Shown here: one piece after another, positions 32,575-44,666 of the stretch | Numbering within the stretch: the first letter of the stretch is position 1 | Layout: the number at the start of each line of letters is the position of its first letter | Source of the DNA: Bryum argenteum | Lineage: Eukaryota; Streptophyta; Bryopsida; Bryales; Bryaceae | Direction of reading: 5' to 3' | Length of the DNA stretch: 64,000 nt | Assembly (NCBI GenBank): GCA_037043015.1 | Contig: CM073321.1 | Location: 6,716,001-6,780,000 of the forward strand | Notes under the pieces: model-generated | The model's database searches: none | What the model saw: the letters and a program-made list of their open reading frames with translations, nothing else | Told to the model about the DNA's origin: nothing | Position numbers and translations under genes: made by a program

Positions 32575-35500
32575 TCAACCCATCACCTCATCTGTTGCCC
32601 ACCACGCAGACAGGACTTGTTGTATCATTTCTAGTGTATCACTTGTCATCTTGTAAACCGCCATACCACTCCTAAGTGTATGTGAAGCTAATATCATTGG
32701 GAATTTCACAGCTCGTACATGAAGTGCAAAAATATAGGCCACCGGGTGTGCGTCTAGGTACAAATATGTGTTGGACCCTCTTTGCGATTTCTGATAGTAA
32801 GTGCCAGCCGCAACATAATCCCCCCTTTGAAACTCCTCTCCCCATGGGCAAACGAAATCCTCTTGAACCTCAAACTTGGACTTTGTACATTGCAGCACGT
32901 AGACGTCAACTCCTTCCTCATTGCCATCTTTTGCTGGAATCATGAAGTTGTCAACTACTTGTAAAAGGGCTGCGTTAGAGTCATCAACACCACCCGCATG
33001 TAGCCAAGTCTCTGGATCATCATGGCTCTGGATTTGCTCCTGCACAGCTACAACGTTTGTTGGCCTAAGGCGGACTACACGCCAAGGTGCTACATATGAA
33101 TTCTGTTTACAGTTTTGCCACTCGTGGTTAATACATGGAGCACAGAAACATGACAAATCACGAACCAAGAGAAGAGTAGGATCAGTCTGCGAACACCCCA
33201 ATATACTATGGAATTGCCGGGAACCTGGAATGGTTTTGCGCTTCCACTCATTGACTCTATCCACGTCTCCAATGCCAATATGCCAAAACTCTCTATATAT
33301 GGGCACTTCCTTTGCAGCATTTGAGGACTCAAAACACGATGGCTGAACTTCGACTTCAAAAAATCTACACATTGTTGTGCATTGGCTAATTCGTCCTGTG
33401 GGTGTTGGATTTGATGCGTGCGTAATGCCCTCTTTGCAACCGCTCCAGCTCCGTCCCACTTTCCTGCAGTTCCAACAATCACGTGCCAACGGAGGTCAAT
33501 AGTAGTTTTTAATACCCTAAATCATGCTAAATGGTCGGAAAATATTACCTTTTCCATGGCCACTACCAAAGTAATTCCATCTCATGGTGCAACCCGTGAG
33601 GCCCGGATATCGTGCCACAAAATACATAGCTCGGGATCCTTTGAATTGGGCTGCACATCCGTCGCTGTAGACCCAATGCTCACTGGGTTTGCAACCTGCA
33701 GCATCCAACCACTTCCAGTGCAAAAGGAGACAATGTTGTACAAATAACGAATCATGTTTCTTGTCATCACTAATATAATAGTGAGTGTGCTTGATTATAC
33801 GAGAATCCTCACCTTCTTCTGTGGGTGGTGCCTTGAACAATGTAATGTGAACAAGGATCGTTATAGATGTACTAAACCAATGCATGCTTTGAACCTCATT
33901 TTGAATTGCAAAAGTATAATTTTCTGTATAATCTATGTAAGAGATTAACACACCACGAGGCACATTCTCCATCATTTTCCTACATTCAGTGTCTTGCCAC
34001 GATGCAACAAAGTTGTGAGTGACAAATTGTTGCATTTTTTTCTGGAAATAAGCTACAAACTCACCTGGAGATGTTTCCTTGAACACCTCTGTGATGCGCT
34101 TCTTTTCATAACCTGTTTCTTCATGGAGACCAACAACTTCATTTCAAAGCATCTCCACTTGACCAAGAGATCAGTAGCTACAGAGCACCCCTGAGGACAG
34201 AACTTCACTTTCTTCACACCACAAGATGCGCATTCACCCATTAAGCAACTAAGTTTATGCCACTTATCAAGGTCCCCCTTAGGACAAACAAAAGCTTGCC
34301 ATAATGTTGAGAGACGGTCTTATTTGTCGTAGCAAGACATTCATCTTCTGTAATACCACATACCCCACATCCGCATGTACAGCCCATATGACAATGACTC
34401 TCCTTTGAGGTATCTCTAAAACCACTTAGAGCTTCCCTTAACAGGTCTACCTCGACATGATTCACACAACAACAACTATTTTGATCTTTGAGAGTTTTTA
34501 CATACCAAGGCTTGAGATACTCGAAAGCTCTTTGTCTTATGCGACACTTAGGATGTGCTTCCTTGTAACCTATAAACAATTGGGCCTGGCACAGAGTATC
34601 CGGATCAGAATTAGTACATCTGCAGCACCATATTTAGTACTTGACACATACAAAGTATATTCGGTACACAGTGCACATGATCATGTGTATGCATTCTGTA
34701 TGAAAGACTACTCCAAGTATTGTAGTACATATGAACCAATGTAATGCACAATCTAGTACAACAAACGATAGTACCATTACCTTATATACCAACTTGGACT
34801 TGTGTATTACAGAACGTAATTTGAGTACTTAGTTTTCTACCTTCTATACTGAATCCACGACCCAACTGTACCACGAATACGCTGAAGTCACACGTTGTCT
34901 ACTCAGTATACTTAGAACTGTATTTCCAGCACATCAAAAGTAAACTACATACAAGTACTTAATGACAATTTGTACCTTTACTACCATGCCAATGAATTGA
35001 TTACTTCTACAAGTACCATGTGCCACTCAAATTGACTTATGAGTATTTATGTACGCATAAAACCGCATGAGTACCTTGCTTCAATCCACTGAAAGTAATG
35101 AGTAACTAGCTTACCGTTCTACTTGTACATATGAACAAACACTGAACTTAGCTTATAACATGTGAGTCCAAAGCCAAGCCTTCACCAACACAGAGAAACA
35201 TTCAATTACACAAAGAATATAGTAAACATCGAACCTGAGTGTCTGTGAGGAAGTGAGTAGCATGCACAACATATTCATTCCTCCCTGTACGACGCCGTGT
35301 CACATCTTTCTTGTTGGGTGAGACACGAGATCTCCCATGCCACCAAGCTCGCACAGTCTCCTTCACGTAATCCGACAAACCAGCACGCTTTGACCGCTCC
35401 AAAAGTTTGTACTGCTCTTGAACGTTGAAAGAGCCACTTCTCCTTTCTATAGCGTTCAGAATTTTTCGGGGATGCACCTCCACACCAAAGTAACATCAAC

Positions 35501-36420
35501 ACCATATTCAATCGAATATTCTGACCAAGCCACATGGAGTTCAGTCAAGACACAACAATACTTGACAAATTGTTGCATTAAAACTCAACTCTATTCCAAT
35601 ATTGATGGACAATCGAAGTAAACTCTCGAACTTCAGAAGACACAAACACTTGCGCCCTGACTTCCACACTAATAGTAAGTATGTTGACTGAATTGCATAA
35701 ATTCAGCAATACACTTCACTCCTTGAAATTGAGACATAAACCCTAAACCGTAATGAACAATCTTGTGTCAACACGATCTGATCTACACGATAGAAAAACC
35801 GCATTATTCTGACAGCACGACAATAAGGTAGGCAACAACTCAAACACTGGCAGAATGGGAGTGATTCGGTGTACCTGCAAGACCCTAGAAAGAGATCGCC
35901 TCGATGAAGTGCCGTCAATAACAGCCGCATCCAGAAGAACCCCTTTCCGTGCAAGGAAATTCCTTGACTGTGCACCCTTGACTGCTTGAAGCTCGGCGCG
36001 GTAACTCTTAACAAACGAGTAGATCGATTTCGCCTCAGAAGCCTGTGGATAATACTCCGGGAGCATGGGAGTTATCCCGTTGTGATTCAATATCTTCTCG
36101 ATGACAATGCTTTTACAAGATGCCGTCTCGCAATCTTGGAGCTCCGACATGATGCAGAGCGCTAGCTTGTTCGACTTCAAGGTGCTCAACCGCTCAACGA
36201 TTCCACCTGATTCCACCGAACTTTCCTTAGGCTGTTGAAGATTTTCAATATTACAATTTCGCGTAGCTATCCTCGCCCTGTATGCTCGCATTCTCAGTCG
36301 CGAACCTTCTGCTAAAGCCGCGCGTTTCACTTCAGCCGCAGCTGCAGCGGCAGCTCGTGCTTCCGGACCAGGTCGAATAACTCCAAGTCGACACCGCTGC
36401 CGATTCCGTGCGTTACCGAT
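32575..36420 (-). pseudogene. DDE-like transposase of the SDG/GHGKG family, element C
   Basis: Minus-strand exons at roughly 36.42-35.875, 35.48-35.235, 34.57-34.09, 34.08-33.55 and 33.47-32.575. Features in order: Ala/Arg-rich basic N-terminus (VIRPGPEARAAAAAAAEVKR); GYKEAHPKCRIRQRAFEYLK; Cys/His cluster SCCCVNHVE...HMGCTCGCGVCG and CASCGVKKVKFCPQ; then the presumed catalytic core with HYYISDDKKHDS, HWVYSDGCAAQFKGSRAMY and YFGSGHGK|GKWDGAGAV. I recognise this motif set from uncharacterised transposase-like proteins of many eukaryotes but cannot give a superfamily name. At least three frame changes (near 34,300, 34,140 and 33,345) show it is inactive. The stop at 32,575 is TGA. Confidence 0.7.
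34586..35234 (-). repeat. GTAC-rich long intron of the element-C transposase
   Basis: About 14 GTAC tetramers in some 530 bp (34,600-35,120) by eye, mostly in AGTACTT, AGTACC or TGTAC contexts. This is the second large intron in element C with the same enrichment. Confidence 0.75.
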
Positions 36421-37045
36421 CACCGAGTTCCACACAATTCTATCTACGTTCTTCAGACGGCGGAATTCTCTAAATAATTCCGACACCAGACGGCGGAATT
36501 CTCTAAATAATTTCCACTTTCTGCTAGACGGTTTTGCCACCAAAAAACTGCTGTTCGTACCCACCCCCATCTGTATCTCTGAATTATCTCCACGAATGCA
36601 AAAAAAAAACAAAAAAATTTCATTTTTGACCACCCTCGACCATGTCAAAGTTTTGGCTATTTGACCAATTAAGAACGCAATGTTAGAACATGTTTTTGGG
36701 AAGTAATGATACAACATGTAGAGCATTTGAAGGTGCTCTTTTTGTGTACATAATTTTTGGAGTACTTTGGAACTTAATTTATACCAAACTTGAGTACTTT
36801 GTGATTTTTTGGCAGCCAGTAACGTACTTTCCTGAAACTATAGATTGGCAAATTACCATATGTTGCGAATGTTTTTGTAAGAAATTGTTTAGTGATTGCA
36901 AGCATAACCACCTCTTCTACCTATATCTACAAAAACATTAGTACTTAAGGATGTGTGATGTTCTAGAACGGCGATTGAACAAACAAAGGTACAGGAATTA
37001 GGGGGCGTAACGTACTTTTTGATCCACCCTAGCATGCTTCCACCC
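36421..37045. repeat. Right end of element C: leader, GTAC cluster and TIR
   Basis: A direct duplication of AGACGGCGGAATTCTCTAAA (near 36,454 and 36,488) lies in the transposase leader. About seven GTAC motifs occur between 36,740 and 37,016, then the TIR at 37,020-37,045. No other gene. Confidence 0.75.
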
Positions 37046-37049
37046 CACC

Positions 37050-37590
37050 GTGAGGAGCGGCGACGATCGCCAAGGGAGAGGTCGGTGCTGCCCTCGCAGC
37101 AGGGATCAGCGAAGACCAGCGGCATCATCACCGACCAGCAGGAACGGTGCACCATCGACGCCGACATCAGCAAAGCCTTGTCCTCTCTTCGTGATATTAC
37201 GGAGGGTGGATAGGGTGATATTATAGAGGGAGCTCCATTTTCTCCTTCCTTGCTCTTTTATGCATTGTCCTTTTTGCTAGGTTTTGTGGGTTGAAAACGG
37301 TAGAGTTTATAAACTTTATTTTAAAAAACATTGGCAATTTCCTTCCCCAAAAATTGGTTGTGATAATTTAAATTGTGTTGCATGCTCTTGTCTTGGTGAT
37401 TGGCCTAGGATTGGAATGTTTGTGCCTTGCTTACCCTTGCTGATTTAAATGGTTAGATGTGAGTGTGCACCACGAGTAAGGGTAGTGCGGAAGCGCTGCC
37501 CAAATTTTATGCTGAATTCACAAGTTTAGGTTAAAAAATTCGGGGATTGGGGACCAAGCGCGGAAGCGCTGCCCAATTTAAATCCGAACT
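37050..37590. other. Right flank of element C, no gene seen
   Basis: GC-rich to 37,200, then mixed. The phrase GCGGAAGCGCTGCCCAA occurs twice in direct orientation (37,488 and 37,559). The open frame at 37,019-37,213 crosses the TIR and is not a gene. Confidence 0.5.
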
Positions 37591-37689
37591 TCAGAGTTTA
37601 TGTTGAAGAGATTTGCTAGTGTTGCTAGGGTATCCATTGCTTGGAAGGTTGTTTTGCTTGCACCCACCTTCACGGCCCAACCTTGTGGC

Positions 37690-40395
37690 TTAAAAACCGG
37701 GTCACTGGTATTTAGGCGCACATCTGTAAGCTTTGCAAAGAACCTCCTGTTTGTGTTGCGCCTTGTTGTACCAAAATCTTTTACGTAGTTGGAGACGATT
37801 GTCAAGAGCGTGTATGTGTCCATGTAGGAACCCACGAACACCCTGTCAAAGTCGGAGATTATAGATGAGTACGGAAAAAGATAGATGAGCTACTAGAAGA
37901 GCATGTCGACCGTAACCCTCAAGCAACCGTTTCCAAAATAGTTATGAAAACCAGCAAAGGCTTGTTAGGTAACTTACTTCTCTGTGATGAAGGTGACCTC
38001 GAAACCGGCAATCTTTCTCTCCAGCAGCTAGAAACTGTCTTTGAACAATGCAAAGAGTTTAACTCTCCGAGCATGCGGAATCATAACTACACTTTCAAGT
38101 ACTTGCGTAGGTATGGCATTCTCGATGGGATCACAAAGCTCAGAGGTCTCAGCAACTGGGCGTATGTGCAACGCAACATGTTCCCGGGCCAATTGGAGAA
38201 AGTCTTCATCTTCAAGATGTCCAAAGTCGGCCCTGGTAGCAGTGTTGATCTTGTTCGCCGTCTGCAGCCTAGAAGAAACTTCTCCCACGCATGGATGATG
38301 TTTGACCATGTCAAACGCGTTATGGATTGGACAACCATGGCATGCCATGTGTACGACTCACGTTACCAACGCATTCTAACCATTGCATGCTGTGACTTCC
38401 AGTCAGAGGACAAAGAATCTCAACTCGTGGAAGGCCGCAAACGAACATGTTTCTTCCATTGGACACAGTCTCTTGAAAAACACACAAAACTATACATTGT
38501 GCACGAATTGCAAGACGAAGACCGCATTCTCTGTAAGCACTGTAAGGATGCGCGCACCATGGAAGAGGTTGAGATCCGGTATTGGGGTATCAGAGCATGG
38601 TGGGCATCTTCAAAGGCCACCTCCAAAGTTGGCTTACAACACTTAGGTCATTCGCTTGCGTACTGGCATTTCCGATACAGACAATGGGGTGGATTTATGG
38701 AACTAGTAAGTATACAACTACTTTGTGATATCTTTGCTGATTTCATGGATTACAATAGTTTTTATATTTTATGAAGGTAGCAAATAAATTGACAATTAAT
38801 GTCTTCATAATCTTGATTATTAGTTGGTTTTGTATAAGGATGTATATATTGTGAATCTATGATTAGAAGGCAACTTTTGGCACCGAAAGTTGCCCAATAC
38901 ATTTTGAAATTTTGAAAGTACTTCTTAAAAGTTTGTACACTGCAGGAAAAAAAATATTCGGCAGAAGAACTTGCAGAGATGCCTTCATGTAACCTTGCGG
39001 AGTCAATCTATAACAAATGGTTGCAAGCGTCTGGCAATAAGGGTAGGGATCTCTACGTTGCCACTGTTTTCGATTACGTTCAAGCCTTCCTTCAAGTGGT
39101 GGGCTACCTCAATTCAACAAAGGTGGAGCAAGTGGTTCTGGACCTTCTCTGGAAGAACTTCGTGAGCGTCTTTACACCGCCCAACGTCGAGCTAATCGAT
39201 CTGGCGATCCATCGTGCCTCAACAAGGCAGTTATGAACTTCAGTGAAGCAGAGGCTTACTGTACTCGTGACGCCTACTTGGAGGGGGGAGAGGTTTTTGG
39301 TTCGAGGAAACGTAAGGCAGATGTTGCCATTGGTGCTGAAGACGAAACTCAGCGGCCTCACACCATGAGCTATTGACGTCCTCGAATAGAGAGAAGGGTC
39401 ACACGAGCGTGTGCTGAGAATCTCAGTACTATCCATGAAGAAGATGAAGTTCAGGAGCAACCGCTGGAATCGTCCTCTTCTCCTGGACCTAGTATTCAAC
39501 GCGTCATTGTTGTCCAAGAGACAAAAGTGAATGAGAGGCTATGGCACATTGCCCGTTTGAAGGAGTCTTCATCTAAGGCTTGTTGGGGTATTATGGCTAA
39601 GACTAGGAAGAAATTTGAATTCCGCATTGTCCAGAACGGGAAGGCTACCTCAGCTCCAACTTACACAGGAATATGGCAACCTCCTCAACGTGGTAGCAAA
39701 ATAGTTGATCAGTTTTTCTTTTGTCCAGACAATATAGAGCGGTGTGTGAAGGGATCCCGTCGTAATCGATTGAGCCGTTTTCTCGGAAACCAGGTCGACC
39801 CCCTATTCCCTCTGTTTGGCCCGTGAAGATTGAGACTAATCTGACAAGTGATGAGATAGAGGCGTTGGAGAATGCAGGCTCTCGGCTCTTACAAAACGAA
39901 CGGCTTCCACTTCAGCGCACATTCAATAATGTTGCACCACCGCGAGACTCGTCACATACTCTAGTGCCGGAAAAGGCTGATGTTTCCCCAAAATCACGAA
40001 AGTCTAAACTTCTTCGACGCATCAAGGCTGTAACACTTAAGCACATGAAGAACATCGATTTTGTTCATGCCATGGAGGCAAAAATTCTTGAGGTGACCAT
40101 GATACCACAACCTGGTTTTGGATGTATTGTCGCTTTGGAGTTGGATTCGGAGTCTATTTACAAACTATCTATTAGTGAGAACCCAGGGTGTTCTTGTCTA
40201 GTGTTCAAAAAAACCATTACTAAGTTAGGACGGAAAGGCAAACCGTATAGACATTGCAAGCACCTATACTTCGTCTTGGTATTGGTATGCAAATTTGATG
40301 TCGATAGAGACCTCTTCATCCACGCGCCCACCCTTAGTTTCAACGAGGTGAAAATGATTCTAGAGAGGGGAATCCTAGATCAAGTTACATATTAG
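37690..40395 (+). pseudogene. Decayed SWIM-MULE transposase, copy 2
   Basis: Reading frames in order: HICKLCKEPPVCVAP and CVHVGTHEHPVKVGD (Cys/His-rich N-terminus); VFIFKMSKVGPGSSVDLV; the first catalytic block FDHVKRVMDWTTMACHVYDS...LTIACCDFQSED; RTCFFHWTQSLEKHTK; LAYWHFRYRQWGGFMEL with an intron after 38,705 and an acceptor near 38,945; and a C-terminal SWIM finger CSCLVFKK...YRHCKH with a longer-than-usual spacer. As I remember relatives, the stretch between SEDKESQ and RTCFFHW should hold the second catalytic Asp region and appears deleted here. Several frame breaks and stops. A hairpin GGCAACTTT...AAAGTTGCC lies in the intron at 38,870. Confidence 0.65.
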
Positions 40396-40821
40396 ATTAC
40401 GTAAAGATCATTTTACCTAAAACAACATCTACATCTACCCACTCCATATGTTATCCCTATAATCGTCTGTTTCACAAGGTATGTATCATGATTTCACAAC
40501 TTAGTGCAAATTTATAAATGTATTCTTATTTACAACAATTGTTGATTTTCTATACAACTAAGACTTTTGATTTCACATTAGTATGATACTAGTCTCCTCT
40601 GCAAAAGTCTTAAATGTCTTCTGATGCCTGTTGCATGTGGTTTAAGTCGGCCCAATTCTAGAATCCAAAGCCTCATCTCCACGGGTTTAGGATCACTACA
40701 CCACAGTAATAAGTCAAGAATATTCCCATATTCTTGAGAATATTCAAAAATAAAATAGAATAAATTTTTAAAAAAAATTACTAAAAATACCAATTCACCG
40801 CACAAATGACTTGAATCTGAT

Positions 40822-41018
40822 AGCTCACCGCTCATTGCTCACCGCTCATCGCTCACCGCTCATCGCTCACTGCTCATCGCTCACCGCTCATCGCTCACCG
40901 CTCATCGCTCACCGCTCACCGCTCATCGCTCACCGCTCATCGCTCACCGCTCATCGCTCACCGCTCATCGCTCACCGCTCATCGCTCACCGCTCACCGCT
41001 CACCGCTCATCGCTCACC
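40822..41018 (+). repeat. 14-bp minisatellite
   Basis: About fourteen tandem units of GCTCACCGCTCATC and close variants. It ends exactly where the LTR fragment begins. Confidence 0.9.
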
Positions 41019-41019
41019 G

Positions 41020-41235
41020 CGCGTTCTTTGGACCCATGGGTGCGTGCTTGAAGAAGGTTTGCAACCACGTAAGGCACACCACCAAGTTTGACCCGAACAC
41101 AACACTATTGCGTGTTCTTTTCTCGGAACTCTCTTTGGTCACCTCACCTTGTCTCTTGCCAAGACCGGGGCGTCACTCCCGGGGTCCTCTTGGCTCACAA
41201 CGGTGTTCGGGCATTCTTTAGAAATGGATGTAACA
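41020..41235 (+). mobile_element. 3' fragment of the same LTR family
   Basis: About 215 bp matching the last part of the solo LTRs at 23.2 and 42.6 kb (GCGCGTTCTTTGGACCCATG ... ending GGATGTAACA). Fossil fragment; only the 3' end is present, joined to the minisatellite. Confidence 0.85.
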
Positions 41236-41441
41236 CTGAGCCTACAAGTAAATCTCCTTGCCATACTTTGATAGCGGACGTAGGCGGGGCTTGAGTGTAG
41301 AGCGTAGAGCGGTGAAAATATAGTTTTTGAGCTTAGAGCGACGAGTTTATATTTTTAGTAAAAAAATATTAAACTTATTATTTTAAAATTTTCAAATAAT
41401 ATTCTTGAGAATATTCGAATATTCTTGACATATTACCGTGG

Positions 41442-41940
41442 ATTTTTGAGTCTCTACTCGTGGAAATAGGAGATAGGATTGAGAAATTATGCATGTTCGG
41501 GATGCATATAGTGACATTTGTGAACTCAAACTATAAGATTAAATGTGCATGATAACTACTTACAAGCATATAATCTGTTAAAGAGGAGTAGAGTTTTTGA
41601 GACATGTATAATTATATTTATATTTATTTTCACTAAATTGTGAAATCATACTACATAAGATAGGAAGGACACATTATTATAGTATAACATAAAGAGTATG
41701 TGTAGGGTGTCCTCTATGTCCTTTTGTCTATTGCATGGTTTAGCACTCCGCTCCTTAGAATCCTTATCACCTTGTTGAAACTAAAGGTAAGCGCATGGAT
41801 AGAAAGGTCTCTATCGGCGTGAATTTACAGACCATAACAAAGACATAGTATAGGTACTAATAAGGTCTATATGGACATCCTTTCCTACCCAATTTAGCAA
41901 TCGTGTCCTTGATCAGTGCGTAAGTACGATTAGGCAATGC
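41442..41940. other. No gene seen
   Basis: AT-rich sequence between the foldback element and the inverted transposase fragment. Confidence 0.5.
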
Positions 41941-41943
41941 ACT

Positions 41944-42549
41944 TTATAAATTGACCACGAACCCGACTGCAAATCGACAATACAACCAAAACCAGGCTCC
42001 GGTATTGTGGTCATCTTGAGTATGTTGGCTTGCAAAGCTCGAGTCCCTCCATATGATTTGGTGTTGCACAAGTAACTCGACGGATTTTCTTGATTTGGGG
42101 AAGACATTTACATCGTCTGGCACCAGGCTGTGTGACAAGTCCCGTGGAGGGACAACATTATTGAATGTGCAGTTAAGACGGAGGCGTTTCTTATATGGAA
42201 GTTGGAATCTTCCATTCTCTAACGCCTTCATTTTGCTCCGAGTCAAATTTGTCCGTATTTTCACGGGCCATACAGAAGGGATAGGTGGTCGATCTTGGGT
42301 CCGAGAGAACTGCTTGACCCATCTCCGTCGAGTACCCTTTCTACACCTCTTAATATTGTCTGCATAGAAAAAGACTTGTTCTTCCACTTTGCGGCTGCGC
42401 TTAGGAGGCTGCCATATTCTAGTGTAAGTGGGAGCCAGAGTAGCCTTCTTGTTCTTGATTATCCGTGATTTACACTTCTTCTTAGTTACAGCCATATTTA
42501 CCCAACACGCCTTTGACGATGTCTCTTTGAATCGAGGAATGTGCCACAA
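41944..42549 (-). pseudogene. C-terminal fragment of SWIM-MULE transposase, copy 3, inverted
   Basis: Minus-strand frame WHIPRFKETSSKACWVNMA...TRIWQPPKRSRKV...FNNVVPPRDLSHSLVP...FGCIV matches the C-terminal part of the gene at 39.5-40.4 kb (WHIARLKESSSKACWGIMA, GIWQPPQRGSK, FNNVAPPRDSSHTLVP). It stops at the block before the SWIM finger. Diverged, so an old copy; with 39.5-40.4 kb it forms an inverted pair around the foldback element. Confidence 0.75.
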
Positions 42550-42612
42550 ACTCCATATTTGTTAAATTCGCCCAATCCCTGCTATATTTGGCCGCACACT
42601 ATTCAAATAAAT

Positions 42613-44101
42613 TGTCGCGACCCTAATTACTCCAACTCATTTTTTTTTCTTAGTGAGCCTTACTTGGTAGCAGAATTCCGGCTCACTTAGTTGGTAGCAA
42701 CCGGCCACGACTTTGCTAACACTTGCATGTGCCCACACACACAATGTTAGCACCATTCTAAGTCAAGGTGTCCAACCCACCTTGACTCCATAACTCATTA
42801 CCGGATACTCATTACCCGGAACTCCCACCAACACATGGGCATGCCACTTGGTGGCACGGGGCGGCCTTCCACAAATGTCCAAGCTCCCAAGAGTGTTACT
42901 AATCACCCCCGGTGCTAACCGCCCTTATCCATTGTCCAACTTCCCACTAGTCCCCTTTCACTCTTGTTTCTCACTCCATTTGGGACTTTGCCGGAAATCC
43001 TCCCGGAATCCGGCACTAGTTTTCCCGAGGACTAGTTTGTAGCGAGACTCTTTCCAACCCAATGCTGCGGGATGCTCAAGAGCATCCCACAATGCCTAAG
43101 GTGTAAGAGTGAGGCTTCTTTTCTATGGCTCACCCTTTTGAGCTATTCCCGGTCACTCCCGGGAACCGGCACTACTTATCACGGGGACTAACTTGGAAAG
43201 GGACACTTCCCAACCCCATGTTTAGAGATGCTCCAAAGCACTCTCCATTTTCCACAAGGTGCGGGAGTGAGGCCCCATCCCAAGCCTCACCCCTTGGAGC
43301 CACCCCGGGTCCTCATGGCACCATGTGCAAGTGAGGAGGGAGACCACCCCTCCTCTTAGTACTCTCTGGAGTCTTCGGTAGGCCCCCCCCCCTATTGTAT
43401 TGAGGGGCCTTCCGTGACACACTTTCTTTTTGGAAGACCACCCGTTTTTGCCTTAGTCTCAAAAACGGGCCGTAACTTCTCCTCGAACTAGCTCCTAGCT
43501 CCGGTATCCAAATGGGACGTGCAAGCCCATTTTCGACATCTACTCTTTGAGTAAATATTGATGGACTATCTACTTGCCTCAATCGGATCTGTCCCAAGGG
43601 AGATATGCGCCTCTGAACATTTGGTGTCCCGGGAGGCAACATTCCCGAGTCACGAAGTCCCGACCACTTTGAGGAGCCATATCTCCTAGACTATTGCTTT
43701 GCTCATCATGAGCCTTAGCATTCTAGAACGCCCTTGTCATTAGCTTTCCGGCAATATGCAACATGCCGCCCTCCACGAAGGTCGAGATATTGAGTCCCGA
43801 AAGGCAACACTCCCGAATCCTGGAGTGTCCCTGAACGCGCTCCAACTTTGGAGAGCCATATCTCATGACTCACAACTCCAAATCGCGCGTTCTTGGGTCC
43901 CATGGGTGCGTGCTTAAACAAGGTTTGCAACCATGTAAGGCGCCCCACCAAGTTTGTCCCGAGCACAACTCTATTGCGTGCTGTTTGCTTGGGACTCTTC
44001 TTGGTCACCTCACCTTGACTCTTGCCAAGCCCGGGACGTCACTCCCGGGGTCCTCTTGGCTCACAACGGTGTTCGGGCATCCGTTTGAAAGGGATGTGAC
44101 A
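42613..44101 (+). mobile_element. Solo LTR, copy 2
   Basis: A fossil LTR of 1,489 bp beginning TGTCGCGACCC and ending GGGATGTGACA, with a 5-bp target duplication TAAAT (42,608-42,612 and 44,102-44,106). Same family and orientation as 23,220-24,542 but about 170 bp longer, the extra sequence lying mostly around 42,960-43,130. No internal genes. It inserted beside the MULE fragment at 41.9-42.5 kb. Confidence 0.9.
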
Positions 44102-44106
44102 TAAAT

Positions 44107-44660
44107 AGAGTAAAGTGAAACATAGAGGGGGTCTTAAATACTATGGGTATGAGAAATAGTAATAATTTTAATTGCTTAATGTGATGGTTGTGTGACGTGG
44201 CGATTAAATCTTCAAAATGCAAATACAATGCGTGATATAATATGGAGAAGAACATGATTTTTTAAATAAAGAAAAGAGGTAAAAAAATACGGTATAGGCA
44301 AATGATATTTTTGTATCTGTAAATGAAATCTATTGGAAAGAAAAGAAACGAAAGTAGAAGATACCGAAACCGAAAGATAAAGATAAAGAAAAGCATAAAA
44401 GAAAAAGAAGCACATAAAATGAAAAAGAAAACGAATGAGAAATCTAAGGTAGAGAGATATTTCAAATTGCTAAATGAAAGTGAAATATTAAAATACACAT
44501 CATACTTGCAACAATCAGGCCTTAAAGAGAGCTCAAGCGCACGTGTTGTTTGAAGTGTATCTCATACTCTCTAGGTTTTCTCAAACTCTTTAATACGGTG
44601 TAGATTGTCAAGAGCAAATTGAATCTGGGATGCCGGGGCAAATTGTATCCTGCCTTTCAG
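44107..44660. other. AT/purine-rich low-complexity DNA
   Basis: A-rich run with GAAAGAAAAG-type repeats at 44,260-44,450. The open frames on both strands are lysine- or phenylalanine-rich products of composition. Confidence 0.6.
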
Positions 44661-44666
44661 AGGCCT

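Larger units (their letters stand above)
26097..37045 (+). mobile_element. Element C: 10.95-kb TIR transposon carrying a SET-domain gene
   Basis: Perfect 26-bp terminal inverted repeats at 26,097-26,122 (GGGTGGAAGCATGC...GGTGGATCA) and 37,020-37,045, bordered by a 4-bp direct duplication CACC (26,093-26,096 and 37,046-37,049). Inside are two convergent genes: a plus-strand RING-like/SET gene (27,007-32,028) and a minus-strand DDE-like transposase gene (about 36.4 to 32.6 kb). GTAC-containing motifs are strongly enriched next to both ends and in long introns. The transposase is broken by several frame changes, while the perfect TIRs imply modest age or movement in trans. No capsid-type gene is seen. 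Confidence 0.85.
40701..41441. mobile_element. Foldback element with minisatellite and captured LTR piece
   Basis: Long imperfect inverted ends: left from 40,701 (CCACAGTAATAAGTCAAGAA), right the matching complement ending at 41,441. Similarity runs about 55-100 bp inward through repeated AATATTCTTGAGAATATTC palindromes. Inside are a 14-bp minisatellite (GCTCACCGCTCATC, 40,822-41,018), an LTR fragment (41,020-41,235), and an inverted relic of the minisatellite at 41,295-41,335. No coding capacity. It looks like a nonautonomous DNA element that has taken up neighbouring repeat DNA. Confidence 0.65.

Noticed and set aside
32575-36726. Host gene rather than transposase in element C
   Set aside because: It lies between perfect TIRs with a target duplication, has the SDG...GHGKG motif set, and carries several frame breaks.
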